A DNA stretch of 64,000 nt from Limnephilus marmoratus (lineage: Eukaryota; Arthropoda; Insecta; Trichoptera; Limnephilidae). The stretch spans positions 52,381,285-52,445,284 of the forward strand of contig OU862910.1 of assembly GCA_917880885.1 (NCBI GenBank), in the 5' to 3' direction. How positions within the stretch are numbered: the first letter of the stretch is position 1; each line of letters opens with the position of its first letter. Below the pieces are notes generated by a model. That model made no database searches and was not told where the DNA came from. It worked only from the letters and a program-made list of their open reading frames with translations. This document shows, one piece after another, positions 33,591 to 44,815 of the stretch. The position numbers and the translations under genes are program-made.

Positions 33591-34589
33591 TTAATGAAAA
33601 CTCTTCGACGAGAATCCCAAAGTATTCACGATATAAAAAAATCTTCACAATAATTAGGCATGTAGACAAGCTTCACGTCATTTTTGTTAAAAACCCCAGA
33701 AATAACAAACATTTAAAAACGTATCCTCTATTTTGACAAGTAGCAATATGTAAATTGATTGATAAATAAACAAAAAGGCAGCGCCTTTGTATGTTTAAAA
33801 AAATTCATTATAGCCCACTGACCTTTCAAAAAGTTAATCAAAGCGTTCGAAGATATTTTTTTATTGAAAAGGTTACCCATTCTGGGTAAAAGAAGTCGAT
33901 ACTGTTATGTTTTACGATTTATTGATACTTTTTTATTAACGCACTTGAGATTAACGGTCGACATTTGACCCGCAGGTCGCACGTTCTAGACCCCTTGCGG
34001 CAAAGATCGACAACCCGAAAACTAACTAAGCATTTTTGTGGCCAAAATCACATAATAAAATATAAAAAACTTTCCTTTAATATTGTGAAAATGACTTGAG
34101 TAGAGCGGAGTTTTTAAATTTCATTTTGTAAGCTTTGCTGCTGGTATTTCTCGCAATACATAGGCTGTCCATTTTTAGATCACTGTTATAATATGTACGT
34201 TATTGTAAGTTCTTCCCTTTATTATGACATTATAAAAACCACAAACTTTGGTTCATTAGAAATAGAAGTTTTATTGTTAGTGGTTTTTCAAATAAGTGAT
34301 AAATCGGTTTTCAATAATTGTTAAAAACAATCAACAGATCTGAACGCTCCGGCTTGGCATTAACGTTATCCGATTACAACCAAGGAGCTTCACCGAGAGA
34401 TTGAAAGCTGACGTCATCTGATACGATTTCCCTTGGGGCTACTAAAGACAAATGTTTTAAAAATCCTATTTAAGTGAGGAATTTTTTCATATTTATGAAT
34501 AATGAATACCCCACAAGACTCCCAAACCATCTGAAGCCAGTGGGAATACATCGTAACAACAAAGATAGCGACATTAAAACAAAAAATCA
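33591..34589. other. No gene; a small SINE-1 tail scrap
   Basis: AT-rich. 34508-34549 (CCCCACAAGACTCCCAAACC ... GCCAGTGGGAATAC) looks like the outermost tail of a minus-strand SINE-1. Confidence 0.4.
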
Positions 34590-34690
34590 AGTAGAAAAAT
34601 GAAACAATTCAACTTTGTATAAACCACTTATATAATGCGTAAATCCGACCGGTTTCGGAACAAACGTTCCTTCTTCAGGGAAAGCTTATA
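34590..34690 (-). mobile_element. PLE terminal-repeat fragment
   Basis: On the minus strand the hammerhead-like motif (34643-34684) is followed by ATTATATAAGTGG, TTTATACAAAGTTGAA and TTGTTTCA. This block is also seen, diverged, at 39640-39675. It abuts an A-rich run (34696-34778). Confidence 0.6.
34643..34684 (-). ncRNA. Minimal hammerhead ribozyme-like motif (PLE), core intact
   Basis: Minus strand: stem I TCC (34682-34680) pairs with GGA (34647-34645). The core CTGAAGA is at 34679-34673. Stem II is GGAAC/GTTCC with loop GTTT. GAAA overlaps self-complementary ACCGGT (34654-34649), followed by C, giving the favoured GUC cleavage triplet. One extra base separates the core from stem II. Confidence 0.55.
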
Positions 34691-34695
34691 CTAAT

Positions 34696-34778
34696 AATAA
34701 AAATTAAAAAAATAAAAATAAAAATAAAATAAAATAAAAAATAAAATAATAAAATAAAATAAAATAAATAAAAAAACA
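34696..34778 (+). repeat. (AAAAT)n low-complexity run
   Basis: Irregular AAAAT/AAAT repeats next to a PLE fragment; it may be a decayed tail. Confidence 0.7.
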
Positions 34779-35454
34779 AGTGTTCTTAAGCTCAATTGTA
34801 AGGATTTTCATAGCTTTTACATAGGTAAAACTAACAGAAATTTTGAGGTACCTAAGGGTAAAAGAACATCTTAGGGCTTTAAATGGTAATAGCGAATCTG
34901 AGTTCGCAGATCATTTATTAAAAAATGATCATACATTGGATACAAACTTAGGATTTAAAATACTACATACGGGTGTTCGGTTTTCGATTCAGCCGCGCTC
35001 ATTATAAAACCATACCTCCAAATATTAATACTGAAACATAATATGAACTGCTCACTGCGGTTTAAAGCTAATGAATCCAACAAGATTTCACCGTTTATCC
35101 CGTAATTTTAGGTTTTACAAAAAATCATAATTTATAAATCATGTTAATTCATAAAAATTACCTACCCAAATTTGGTTACCCATTCCTCCAGTGGTTAAAT
35201 ATGAGAAACGAAATAACTCATTGAACAATAGATAAAAACATAATATGAAAAAGGTTACGCTTCACTGTCGTATTGCGTTGTATTTGTACTGAATTGCATT
35301 TCATAACACATCTCTCCATAACCTTCTAACATCAGACAATCTGAGATCGAATCAGTTTAACGATTCCAATAAGTATACCTTTTGGGCTGTTGTTATTTGT
35401 GCAAGTATTCCAACCATCTCGTTCAAGGTCATCTAGCTTATGTACGAGCTTTGT
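34779..35454. other. No gene recognised
   Basis: AT-rich sequence, nothing supportable. Confidence 0.45.
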
Positions 35455-35880
35455 AGGACGCTTTTATAATTCACACGGTGATGGCATAAAAAAGACAATA
35501 AACGTACGTTCTTTATCACAATAATGCTGCAGCTCTTTCTAACATACTCAATAATAGTGAGACAAAGGATGAGACAAACGATGTATGTATGTATGCTTCC
35601 TCCAGAGGAAAAATGAAATCATTTTCTTACATCTCCCTCACTTCTTTTGAAGAAATAAGATGCTGCGTTCCGTTGCACGGTTTCAGCACGGCGCGGGAGA
35701 CGACACAAAAAATGCAATAAACGTACTATCCTTTTTACAATAGTGCTGCAGCTCTTTCTTAAACACTAAATAATAGTGAGACAAACGGCATATGTAATAT
35801 GTTTACTTCCTCTAAAGGAAAATCGTAATAATTTTCTTGCACTCCTTCACTCGTATTGAAGAAATGAGATAACGCGAGCC
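35455..35880 (+). repeat. Family B repeat, two copies in direct tandem
   Basis: Two diverged units, about 35455-35690 and 35691-35880. Each has GACGG/GAGACGACACAA, CAATAAACGTAC, AAT-(A/G)TGCTGCAGCTCTTTCT, AATAGTGAGACAAA and TTCCTC-A-AGGAAAA blocks. Confidence 0.65.
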
Positions 35881-36107
35881 GTTTCTTTTTACATTAGCTT
35901 CAAACGGGAGGCCTGAGGAAAATAACTTCCTTCAGGGCCTATGGTTTTTTTTTCTAAAAAGAAAGACAATATTTGAAAATCTCGTACTACACCCACAGGA
36001 AGCGGAAAATGCTTATGTCGTGATAGAGGCCAGCCGTGGAATCAAACACGCGACACCTGGGTGAGACCAAATGCGATGTCAACTCAGCCACTGATCGGTC
36101 GTTATTT
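35881..36107 (-). mobile_element. LINE/family A tail scrap followed by SINE-2 copy
   Basis: 35881-35945 read on the minus strand gives the tail hairpin CCTGAAGGAAG/ATTTTCCTCAGG and GAAGCTAATGTAAAAAG. 35955-36107 is a SINE-2 copy with a tRNA-like head (CAGTGGCTGAGTTGACATC, then GTGTTTGATTCCACGG as box B). Confidence 0.55.
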
Positions 36108-36234
36108 TAGGGGATTTTTAAGAATAGTAAGGAGACGAAGATTTTTATTTTTTATCTCGGGGAGGGTGGTGCAGTCCCACGAGTTCCATATTATACATAT
36201 ATAAAACATTAAATTTAAATATTTCAAGATGAAA

Positions 36235-36945
36235 GAATTTTTTTTTACATAATAAAGGAAATAAATAAAAGAAAATAATAATAATACAAAAATAAAAATA
36301 AAAATAAAATTTGAAAAAAAGTTAACTTTTTGTTATCTAGGTCATCAGGAAGTGGCTCCATCGCTTATAAATGGGACCCTGCCAGAAGTGGAATGCTGCC
36401 ATCACAAGAGTGTTTTCGCTCGAGGCCAATCGCGTTCTGTAGCTGGTGATCCGTTTTTTTATTAGTGTTCGGAATCCGGGAACGCGCCCTTCTTCAAACA
36501 TCTCGGTGGCACTGCAGTACCAGGACAACCCAAAAAGCGTTCGATATGAATTGTTGTACTGTATTTCTATTCTTTTTAGTGACGCTTTGTTGAAGTTGGT
36601 CCACAACTCCGAGGTATACATATAAGCTCGTGCAGTACGTGTTAAAAAGTTGCCTTTTTATTTGCCCTAATGCACAGTGATCTTCTCTGTCGCTCAATAT
36701 CCGAAACATCACTGAGGTCCGCTGCTACGATGTGTCCCAAGTATTTGACCTCGAATTTTTCTGTTATATTTGTGTCGTTTAGACTGACGGGTAATACTTT
36801 CATAGTGCCTGCGCCGGACTTGAATACGAGCAACACAGACTTAGTGGGGTTATAGACCATATTATTATGTTCAGCTGAGTATTCTTTACAAATTTTTAAC
36901 AGCTTTCTCAGTCCTTTCAAATCCATCCCACCAACTGCAGAGCAA
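36235..36945 (-). pseudogene. LINE C-terminal half with A-rich tail, frameshifted
   Basis: The minus strand carries the region after the RT active site. GLRKLLKICKEYSAEHNNMV then YNPTKSVLLVF and KYLGHIVAADL (36926-36642) are the usual segment between the YADD motif and the thumb. RQLFNTYCTSLY follows in a second frame and LKRIEIQYNNSYRTLFGLSW then TRLASSENT (36594-36390) in a third. Two frameshifts make it a pseudogene. An A-rich run at 36235-36318 marks the 3' end. Upstream it is cut at 36945 by a family A element. Clade not determined. Confidence 0.75.
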
Positions 36946-37200
36946 GGTGATGGGCTGAGAGAGTCTGACTAGAGAGGTCAAAAGGCCTCACTCAACAAGT
37001 TTCCCCCAGGCAAAATCTAGCCAGTCACGCACTTGGTGGGCAGACTCACCCACTGCCAAGATCTAGACAACGCTCACTCCATGAACTTGGGCATCCCTGC
37101 TAAGTCACCAAACGTAGCGAACCACTTGGGGTGACCTACGCAGAAGTGTTGGTTATCCAATAAATGATACCTGGGGCGGCGGCAACCATACCCGCCACTC
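36946..37200 (-). mobile_element. Family A element, partial copy
   Basis: 5' module blocks ATTGGATAACCAACACTTCTG, CCCCAAGTGGTTCGC, TTTGGTGACTTAGCAGGGAT and the GACCTCTC..GTC block are present on the minus strand. The LINE-like tail is missing. Confidence 0.6.
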
Positions 37201-37845
37201 AAATTGCCGTTGCCGTCGACGTGCCGTTTCCGTGGGAATTATAAAAGCAGCCATTGGCTTTATTGCGATGCTAAAGCCAGTAATATATAATCCATAAGAC
37301 ACAACTTATTGATTGTGTTGGTAGAGGTATGCAAACTGGTATTCGAGTAGGAAGGACATTTTGCAACTAGTTTTTTCAGCATTTTTTATGAATATCATTA
37401 TGCTAAATGAGGTTGTCTCCTACAAAGAAATTACATTTTTTTTTAAATTGCATCTTGTCAATAATCAGAGCACGTTGCGGATTTTTTTTAAATTTTTAAA
37501 GCCGCCAAAATGTTGATATTATTTGTGGCCAACCGAAAAGTGTGGGACATCACGGTACCTACCTGCACGACACTGACATCCGAATTACTGGATCGTGTCT
37601 CGGGTGACGAGTCATCATTGCGTACGATTTACCCAAGTTCACTTAGAGATAGATCAAAAGTCATCATTTTTTGAGATATCGAAAAACTAATTTTACTGTC
37701 GTTATTACAAGCCGTAAAATAAAAATAAAAATTAAGAGACGACCTCATTAAAGGTGTGAATCGCATCGTGCAATTATTTAAATGGGCGGGTAAGTACATA
37801 AGTATTTAAAAAGATCCTTACCAAATTAAAATATGAATAAATAAT
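37201..37845. other. Family B end scrap, otherwise no gene
   Basis: 37205-37250 (GTGCCGTTTCCGTGGGAATT then ATAAAAGCAGCC) matches the right end of the family B unit at 60385-60411. The rest is unidentified. Confidence 0.45.
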
Positions 37846-37985
37846 TAATTATAACTTGCGCTATCTCTGCCCTGATGATGGACACTGTGGCGCTGTCCGA
37901 AACGTTGGCTAAAGCAAGTTAAAGAAAGAAGTAGCGCAACACGGCATAACACCCCAAAAATACTTTTACCCGTGAAAATCTAAAA
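37846..37985 (+). mobile_element. PLE terminal-repeat fragment
   Basis: Same blocks as the PLE at 10920-11389: CTGATGATGG...GTCCGAAACG, GTAGCGCAACACGGCATAAC, ACCCCAAAAATACTTTT and CGTGAAAATCTAAAA. Confidence 0.65.
37869..37909 (+). ncRNA. Minimal hammerhead ribozyme-like motif (PLE), core intact
   Basis: Stem I GCC (37869-37871)/GGC (37907-37909); core CTGATGA 37872-37878; stem II GGACA/TGTCC; GAAA 37899-37902 overlapping self-complementary ACGT, then T. Confidence 0.55.
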
Positions 37986-38394
37986 TCGTATCAGACGAAC
38001 GCGACTGTTCAATCACCTAAAATCTACATAATTTTGTATCGGAATCATTTTTCTGTTTGATTCTTGTCTTACCATCTGAAAATGAAACGATTCAGCTCTT
38101 GATAAAAATTAGGTAGGCAGCTAATTAGAATCAGTTAAATGATTCTTTCAACCTCCACAACGCATGATAAAAATAAGGTTGACAGTTAAGTGCCTATCGC
38201 AAAGCTGAAGTTCAAAAAAGTAGCATTGGTTTAGATTTTCCTGACAGAAGATTGTAAATAAATACGGGCAACGGACATTCATTTATCTTGTCCCTACCAT
38301 ATTTAATAAGATGCCAATGAACATAAAAATCGAATCAAATTGGACCACCGATCTAAAAAAAAATCAAAAAATGGGTAATAGATCAAGACTTTTT
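37986..38394. other. No gene recognised
   Basis: AT-rich sequence, nothing supportable. Confidence 0.4.
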
Positions 38395-38668
38395 GTGATT
38401 CTAGATTTTCACGGCTAAAAGAATTTTTGTTATTTATTTTTGGGGTGTTATGCCGTGTTGCGCTACCTCTTCCTTTAGCCCCCGTTGCGGAAAGCGTTAC
38501 AGTATCCATCATCAGGGCAGATGTGTAATTGTTAGTGGTCAATTTCACCACTAACAATTACACATCTGCCCTGATGATGGACCCTGTAACGCTGTCCGAA
38601 ACGTTGGCTAAAGGAGGAGGTAGCGCAACACGGCATAACACCCCAAAATAAATAAAAAAAATACTTTT
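38395..38668. mobile_element. PLE terminal repeats in head-to-head palindrome
   Basis: Arms of about 120 nt (38420-38539 and 38547-38668) are nearly perfect reverse complements around CAATTTC. Each arm is a terminal-repeat unit of the same subfamily as 10920 and 37846. The left arm's ribozyme-like motif (minus, about 38478-38518) has lost GAAA (GCAA instead); the right arm's is intact. Confidence 0.75.
38568..38608 (+). ncRNA. Minimal hammerhead ribozyme-like motif (PLE), core intact
   Basis: Stem I GCC (38568-38570)/GGC (38606-38608); core CTGATGA 38571-38577; stem II begins GGAC and ends GTCC (with CC mispairing further in); GAAA 38598-38601, then self-complementary ACGT and T. Confidence 0.55.
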
Positions 38669-39480
38669 TATATTGATATTATTTGTGATCTTGTGTATAA
38701 TATGACTGTGAGTAATTTTCCTGTGTTACATCTGTCTGTCTGCGTATTTTATGCCTTTATATTGTGGTTACTCAAAAGTTATTCTTCTGTATCTATTTTC
38801 TATATTATGTTACAATTGTGCTTTATTTATATTGTTACATTGACCTGCTGAAAAACTGCTTAGGGGTGCTTAAAATGAAAAATAAATAAAAAAGGCGCAA
38901 CTAATTTCAAGCCCATTGTTAAATTTAATCGTAATTTTGATAAATGTCACTAAACACCCAGTATCTTTGGACATTTGTGGGGTAAGAAAGTACTGCCGAT
39001 TTGTGTTCCAAATTATAAACTAGTTCGAAATCCCTTTTCGAAAATTTTTATTCAATCGGTGTGCACAAACATATTCTAACGAGTCCCCTTTAAAATGAAT
39101 TGGCTGTTCACTCTTATGAATAATTACGAACGTTATTTGTCATGTGTGTTGAAACAGATTTAGAGTTTTGAATCATCCACAAACCACATATATTATTGAT
39201 GTTTGCCAGAGGTGTCCATTACACGCACAACACCTGTACATACAAGATATCACATAACACGTCGCATGAGTCAGAGGTATAAATTTATCTCACGACAAGT
39301 TAAAGCATATTACATTATTTATGTATTGAAGGTTTTGTACACGCTTTTAGATGAAATAAGATAGATGATAGAAATAAGAGAAACGGGAAATGTCGCCAAC
39401 TATAATTTACTTATTTATTTAACGGTGTGAATAATAATAATAATAATAATAATATATCTTTATTGAACAAAAAAATTAAG
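38669..39480. other. No gene; one (AAT)n microsatellite
   Basis: Unidentified AT-rich sequence. 39429-39455 is an (AAT)n microsatellite. Confidence 0.5.
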
Positions 39481-39525
39481 TAATGAATAACATTTCACTT
39501 TGTTTAAACCACTATAATATAAACA

Positions 39526-39568
39526 ATATCTACATGTTTCGATAAGAATGTTATCTTCATCAGGATAT
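39526..39568 (-). ncRNA. Minimal hammerhead ribozyme-like motif (PLE), left arm
   Basis: Mirror of the right-arm motif with one change that opens the innermost stem II pair (GATAA/TTATC remain). Core CTGATGA, GAAA and ACATGT are intact; stem I ATATC/GATAT is perfect. Confidence 0.5.
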
Positions 39569-39595
39569 GTCAATATAATATATGTCAATATTGAC

Positions 39596-39638
39596 ATATC
39601 CTGATGAAGATAACATTGTTATCGAAACATGTAGATAT
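39596..39638 (+). ncRNA. Minimal hammerhead ribozyme-like motif (PLE), best copy
   Basis: Stem I ATATC (39596-39600) pairs perfectly with GATAT (39634-39638). Core CTGATGA is 39601-39607; stem II GATAAC (39609-39614)/GTTATC (39618-39623); GAAA 39624-39627; self-complementary ACATGT 39627-39632; A39633 at the cleavage-site position. The extra base A39608 is shared by all families here. Confidence 0.6.
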
Positions 39639-39683
39639 TGTTTATATTATAGTGGTATAAACAAAGTGAAATGTTATTCATTA

Positions 39684-40223
39684 TATAATATTATGATGCC
39701 ACAAAGTAATTTTGCGAAGTTTGAAGAAGTAAAAAAATTAAGATTTATAATTACAAAAACAAAAAGTACATCATAAGTACAGTAAAAGTACAGTTTAAAA
39801 GTTGGATGAGTACAAAAGTTAATAACAGAAAACAAAATACATATATCCAGTAGGTACTTAAACAATAGAGATTTATAATTATAAATTTAGGTTTCTCGTA
39901 ACCATAAACACTGATTAATTGTGGCATATGATTGAGAAACGATACCAGAGTCACAACTACGAAGTACATACAAAATTCTATAGTACAAATAACATCAAAG
40001 CGCCCTTGAGGTGATTTTCTCACGAAAATGGCGCTATATATAGTCATCCAATTATTATTATTATTAATATTGATTGAAAAGATTAGACAGCATAGCCTTT
40101 TTGGACCTACATGCCTTCCGTGCAGTTAAATAGATCTGCCACATCTGCGTATCTATTACTAACTTCATGCAACCTAAGTATAAGCGAGTTTTGCGTATAC
40201 TCAGTCATGTCCTATTGTTGCAT
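39684..40223. other. No gene recognised
   Basis: AT-rich sequence; the minus frame at 39751-40047 is low-complexity and not supportable. Confidence 0.4.
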
Positions 40224-40680
40224 TTAAACAGGAATTTTAGAACGAGTAGCTCTCGTGGGTATATGAAATTCAATGAGGTTAATTAAATCAGGACTGTCTA
40301 TTCTACCATTTACAATTTTGAACATAAATATTAAGTCGGATATAATTCTTCGATCTGAGAGTCTTATTAAATTAATTTTTTTCATCAAGTAATTTATTAT
40401 AGTTTTCAATGGGAACACCGAGTTTAAAATTTATGTGTCCTAGGAATGTAGATTGAATTTTTTTCGACAGAATCTAAGTGTACTTTAAAATGGGGGGACC
40501 AGATCGAGGTGTTATATTCGACTTGACTATGTACTAAGGATGTATACAGAATGTTTAGTGTTGATAAAGACAAGTAGTTAATAAAGAAGAACAAGAAATG
40601 CGACGAGGGTGTTTCGTGATCCAAAAGTCTGACCATTATTTGCTTAAATTGCATTGTAAAATTTAGTTTCACAATCGAAT
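40224..40680 (-). pseudogene. LINE C-terminal remnant (jockey/I-like)
   Basis: The minus-strand frame at 40672-40424 holds TLNILYTSLVHSQVEYNTSI then WSPHFKVHLDSVEK, the thumb motif LYxSLVxSxLEYxxxIWSP of jockey/I-group LINEs. The next frame (40418-40224) holds LIRLSDRRIISDLIFMFKIV then NGRIDSPDLINLI, the usual RR..D..F.YKI.NG..D.P.LL segment. One frameshift near 40420 separates them. No polymerase core. Confidence 0.75.
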
Positions 40681-40749
40681 GGCTGCGAAAGGTAATCAGT
40701 CTTCAAACCTTCCGCTTTTCAGCCCTGTTTTAAGTAGCAAGAAAGTTAC

Positions 40750-41190
40750 TCCTTACGAGGTGTAGGAGGGAGGAAATACAGAGATTGGCAAATCGTTTTA
40801 CAGCATAGCTGTTGAACTCAAGAATGAGTCGTAAAAAGGACCCGTTCTCACAAACGAGAACTTTATTTTTACATTAGCTCCCCGCAAGTTGCCCTGAGAT
40901 AAATAATTACCCACAGGGTCTATGTCATCTTTGGGGATGCTGTATAAAGAGAAAGTTCTGGGAAGGAAAAGGGTATGAGAGGTAAGTAGAAATCTGGGGT
41001 TCAGTGTGTCCAGGTCATCCGCCGCCAAAACCTAGACAAACCTAATCCCAAGAACCCGGGCACCCCTGCTAAGTCAACAAACGTAGCAAACCACTTGGTA
41101 TGCGTTCGCAGTTCCTCGGAGCATCTTCTATTGAAATACCGATAGAACAAGGACAGCATTCCCAGCCGACGCGACGCCTGTCTCAAAAGA
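40750..41190 (-). pseudogene. LINE C-terminus split by a family A element
   Basis: Minus strand: ASRRLGMLSLFYRYFNRRCS then EELR (41186-41110) is LINE thumb sequence. TGPFYDSFLSSTAML and a decayed NDLP..VFP (about 40860-40750) is the LINE end. Between them (41101-40858) lies a family A unit ending in GGAGCTAATGTAAAAATAAA. The insertion therefore post-dates the LINE. Confidence 0.6.
40858..41101 (-). mobile_element. Family A element inserted in a LINE
   Basis: Minus strand: ACCAAGTGGTTTGCTACGTT, GACTTAGCAGGGGTGCCCGG, GCATCCCCAAAGATGACATA, CTCAGGGCAAC and GAGCTAATGT plus A tail. It lacks the first part of the 5' module. Confidence 0.6.
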
Positions 41191-41204
41191 TTTCAATGAC
41201 TAGT

Positions 41205-41466
41205 GCTGAATAGCCAGATGCTTTCCAAATTTCCCTACCTATTCTCCTTCCCCAACTTCCGTTCGCTTCACAACAAGTGCTGGTTCGCTACGTTTGGTGA
41301 TTTAGCAGGGGTGCCCGGGTTCATGGGTTGAGGTTTGTCTAGGTCTTGGAGGCGGATGACTAGGACACACTGAACCCCAGATTCCTACCCACCCCTTAAA
41401 CCCTTTTCCTTCCCAGAACTCTCCATTGACACAATTATTTCACTTGCTCAGGGCAAGCGGGACTCC
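41205..41466 (+). mobile_element. SINE-1 scrap fused to a family A element
   Basis: 41205-41271 (GCTGAATAGCCAGATGCTTTC ... CTTCACAAC) resembles SINE-1. From 41272 (GGTTCGCTACGTTTGGTGAT, TAGCAGGGGTGCCCGGGTTC) the sequence is family A. It ends near 41466 with CTCAGGGCAAGCGGGACTCC. Confidence 0.5.
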
Positions 41467-44400
41467 TGTATCACAAAAAATATACATACATACATCAAAT
41501 ATTAATTAGTTTCTTGAGATGAAAGATAACTTTAAAATGTCAATGCTCTGATTAATTCATAATATATTATTTAGTTTTTTTTTCAAACTTTCGTTGAGTC
41601 GTTGAAACCAGATGTGGTATTATGGAGCAAGCAGAAATCTTTTTAAATTGTCTATGTACCCAAGTCATTATGTTAAGATAATGGGAAAGATAAAACCGTC
41701 AATGAGAAAGCGCGGCTTCGGGAGATAAAAGAAGGTGGATTAAGCTAGAGGAGAAAGTGAGCAAAGTAGACAATTGATGTTAAATGAAAATTATGAGTAC
41801 TTAAGTGCAAGCAAATTCTACCTTTGAGGTCTTCAATTGACACCTATTTGCTTAGAGACCAAGCTTAGGCAGAATGTATAGTCCATACTTATAGGCAGTG
41901 AGGGAATAGGCTGTTATGCTAATAACTACATACTTGCATTCTCATGACCTCAAATCTTTTCATTCGGTGCTGCCCAAGAGAAATTGAGAGGGATCAAGGT
42001 CGTACTAATTTTTCTAGACAGGTGAGACGAAAAATATTTTTTAAATCTACTATTGCTGTAGAAGAAGTACATATCTACCTGAAATACGTTTTCACATTTT
42101 TTTAATGATTAAAAATCGTTACAAGAAATGACTGACACAATATTAACGGCTTGGTGGGCGATGATCAAATGAGGTAAGATGTGAGGTAAGTGTGAGATGC
42201 GACAGAACCAAAAGGAGCCAAACAGTATACTGCCAAAGTACATTTTCCCCAGATTATTTTCGTATCCTGGGTGGGAGGTGACATAAAATATCCCATACAC
42301 GAAATATAGTGATGTTGTTCCAATACACAAACACCACCACCAAACCGTTTGTAGTAATACAAAGAAAAAGTCAAATAGAGAAAAAAAGAGGACAATTATA
42401 ATTTGTGAGGTGGCGGGACAATTGCAGTACATCTTGTACGAGGTACTCAACATTACTATCAACACTGGGTCTAACTGATTATATTATACATTAGGGTCGG
42501 CACCAGAACTCAGTTGTAGACCATCCGATGCTTGTAAATCACTTGTCTTAGCGGAAAGCACTTGCACCAACTTGAGTTCATGAAATTTACATGCTTTCAA
42601 AGAATTTTAGCGTGGGGACACGCCAAAGTAAACAGGCGATGAATATTCCATATTAGTCCTGAACCACCAGCAGTTTAATGCTTCTCCTGACAGTCAGTTA
42701 CCCGGTAAAGGCAGACCGCTAATAACTACGTTGTAAACAGCTTACTCTTTCTCATAAACGACGCTGTACAAGAAAGAGAGGTCACAAAGGAACCAGCATC
42801 AGGATCATAGGCGTTATGTATGATACTTCATTATTTTCGCATCGAGGAATGTCACCAGATGGCGTCTTTACCCGTGGGTGGACCAGATCTTCCAGGTTAC
42901 AAAACAAGACCCAGTTCTCCTTCAATATCAGTGTTCAGACCTGGTGTTTTATATAGAAATTAGTCTCAGGACTTGGATTGAGAGTGTTTGTCGTATTTTC
43001 TAAATGCAACTTCTATTCCTGCGGTATAGTTTAGTGGGCGAGGTGATTAGCCACCGCCTACAAGTGCGTGCGCAATCCTTGGATTACGAAACTTCTGAAA
43101 TATCCTTCGGAAGAAAATTCGCCTTCGTCTTCTATTCTATTCAAATGTTTCATCTTGCGAAGGTTAAATGGTATAAGATTAGGTTAGGTTAGGTTGGTAA
43201 AATGTATTAGACCCAACGGTGTTAATTAAATCCAGCAGAAACAAATATCACTGTGAAAATATTATGTTGAATCTTCGGATTGTTTGAACGAGTGCATAGC
43301 CAGAATTTTTCAACGATGTCTCATAACTTATATCACAAGGAATGCGAGATCTCTGCACATTGAGTTCTTGATACTATTAATAAATTCATGATTAATATTA
43401 TTGTACACATCTGTTTTAATACCAAACTTACAAATTATTAAAATCAATTTTGATTGCCCTCTGGGTCTGTAAAATGTATGATATGCTGGTTCGGCACTTA
43501 GCTGAACCCCCTGGTATTGGTTTTATAAACTAATTATCATATGGTAATACAGATTTCTAACCCAATCTGTCATGTTAGGTTAACAGCTGTGTGTTGTTTG
43601 TTTTGATTGTATTAGTCTTACCATTTTTATAAATTTGATGGGAATCTTTAATCTTTCTTTTTTTTTAATCTTTCTCTTTGCCCATAATTCCGCCCACGAA
43701 CTAAGAAGGGACCGAGCTGTGTAAATAATATTCCGCGTAGCGTTAGAAAAAGTGCAAGTCATGTTAAAAAGAACAATGTAAATAAATTTCGAATACTTAT
43801 TTTGAACGGAGTGCTTTTCGTTGCATGAGACCTTATAAATTAAATCCACATATTATTTTGGAATTTTAACAAAGCTAAAATATGTCATGTTTGTATGACG
43901 GAAGTGTGTTGATGCATAAAGGGGCGTGCCGTCACACTTTTACCGATTTCTCCATTCATCTTAATTGCTGGAAATAATGACCAAAGATCCCATTTATGTT
44001 AAATTTCTAATGGCATCTTGGATGAAACTTATTTATGTGAAGTTTTCCTCTTTTTAAGAAATATCTACACGTTAGAACCGTAATAATAATAAAGTTTTAT
44101 GGTAATAATTAAGATCATACAGATCTTAATTATTTATGTCTAAATTAAAATGCATTAATTTCCATGGACAGAAGGAAAATTAGAAACAAAGTGTGCGTGT
44201 TTCGTGAACAACTTTCATAATTAAATTTGAACAATTTGTTAAAATTTAATATCCGGTGATTAAAGATAAACGTACGACAATAAATTGGGATTCACGAGTA
44301 TTTATAGGCAATATGATGTGTGCTCTGTTCATCTACTTGTTTAATTTGTGGTTATATTTTAAAAATATTTCCGGGTTACGAATAATTATCAGGTTATTTT

Positions 44401-44627
44401 AAAATCTCTTAATACCACTATACTAAAATATTACCAAATGTTGGGAACTTAAAAAGATACCCGCAAAGCTGAAAGAATGGGGAAAATCTAAGTCGCCCTG
44501 ATTTCTTCCTTCGTTGTCTAATATGTCTAATATCGCTGGGTTATCACATTAACCACCAAACTCGCGAGCTCACGATGGTTTTTTTTATCTGTTTCGATAC
44601 GGTCGAACGTAATCATGTAAACACAGC
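41467..44627. other. Unidentified 3.2 kb; no gene recognised
   Basis: No repeat in the window matches it. A 118-codon hydrophobic minus frame at 42109-42465 is unidentified and has no supporting exon context. 43179-43195 is a short (TTAGG)3 tract. 44104-44134 is a perfect 13-bp inverted repeat (AATAATTAAGATC arms). Confidence 0.4.
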
Positions 44628-44756
44628 TCCGTAATGAACACCCACAATGTGTGTTGACAGTACGATTATTGACGGAGGACGTAGCCAGCGAGGAATTAAA
44701 CACATGACGCCTGGGGACCCAAACGTAATGACAACTCAGCCTTTGACCGGTCAAAT
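44628..44756 (-). mobile_element. SINE-2 copy
   Basis: On the minus strand, AAAGGCTGAGTTGTCATTACG is the box A region, and GTGTTTAATTCC then CGCTGGCTACGTCC the box B region and start of the body. Confidence 0.55.
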
Positions 44757-44815
44757 GTGTTGTTTTAAAATGAATTACTTAAAAATAATTGTATAATATT
44801 TATTGTATAATTGCA

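Larger units (their letters stand above)
39481..39683. mobile_element. PLE terminal repeats in palindrome, second subfamily
   Basis: A palindrome of 203 bp. Each arm carries TAATGAATAACATTTCACTT, GT..AAACCACTATAATATAAAC and a hammerhead-like motif in outward orientation (39526-39568 minus, 39596-39638 plus). The subfamily differs from the 10920 type in sequence but not in architecture. Confidence 0.7.

Noticed and set aside
42109..42465. 118-codon hydrophobic frame, considered as a chemoreceptor exon
   Set aside because: No chemoreceptor signature, no convincing splice sites, and AT-rich DNA often yields hydrophobic frames.
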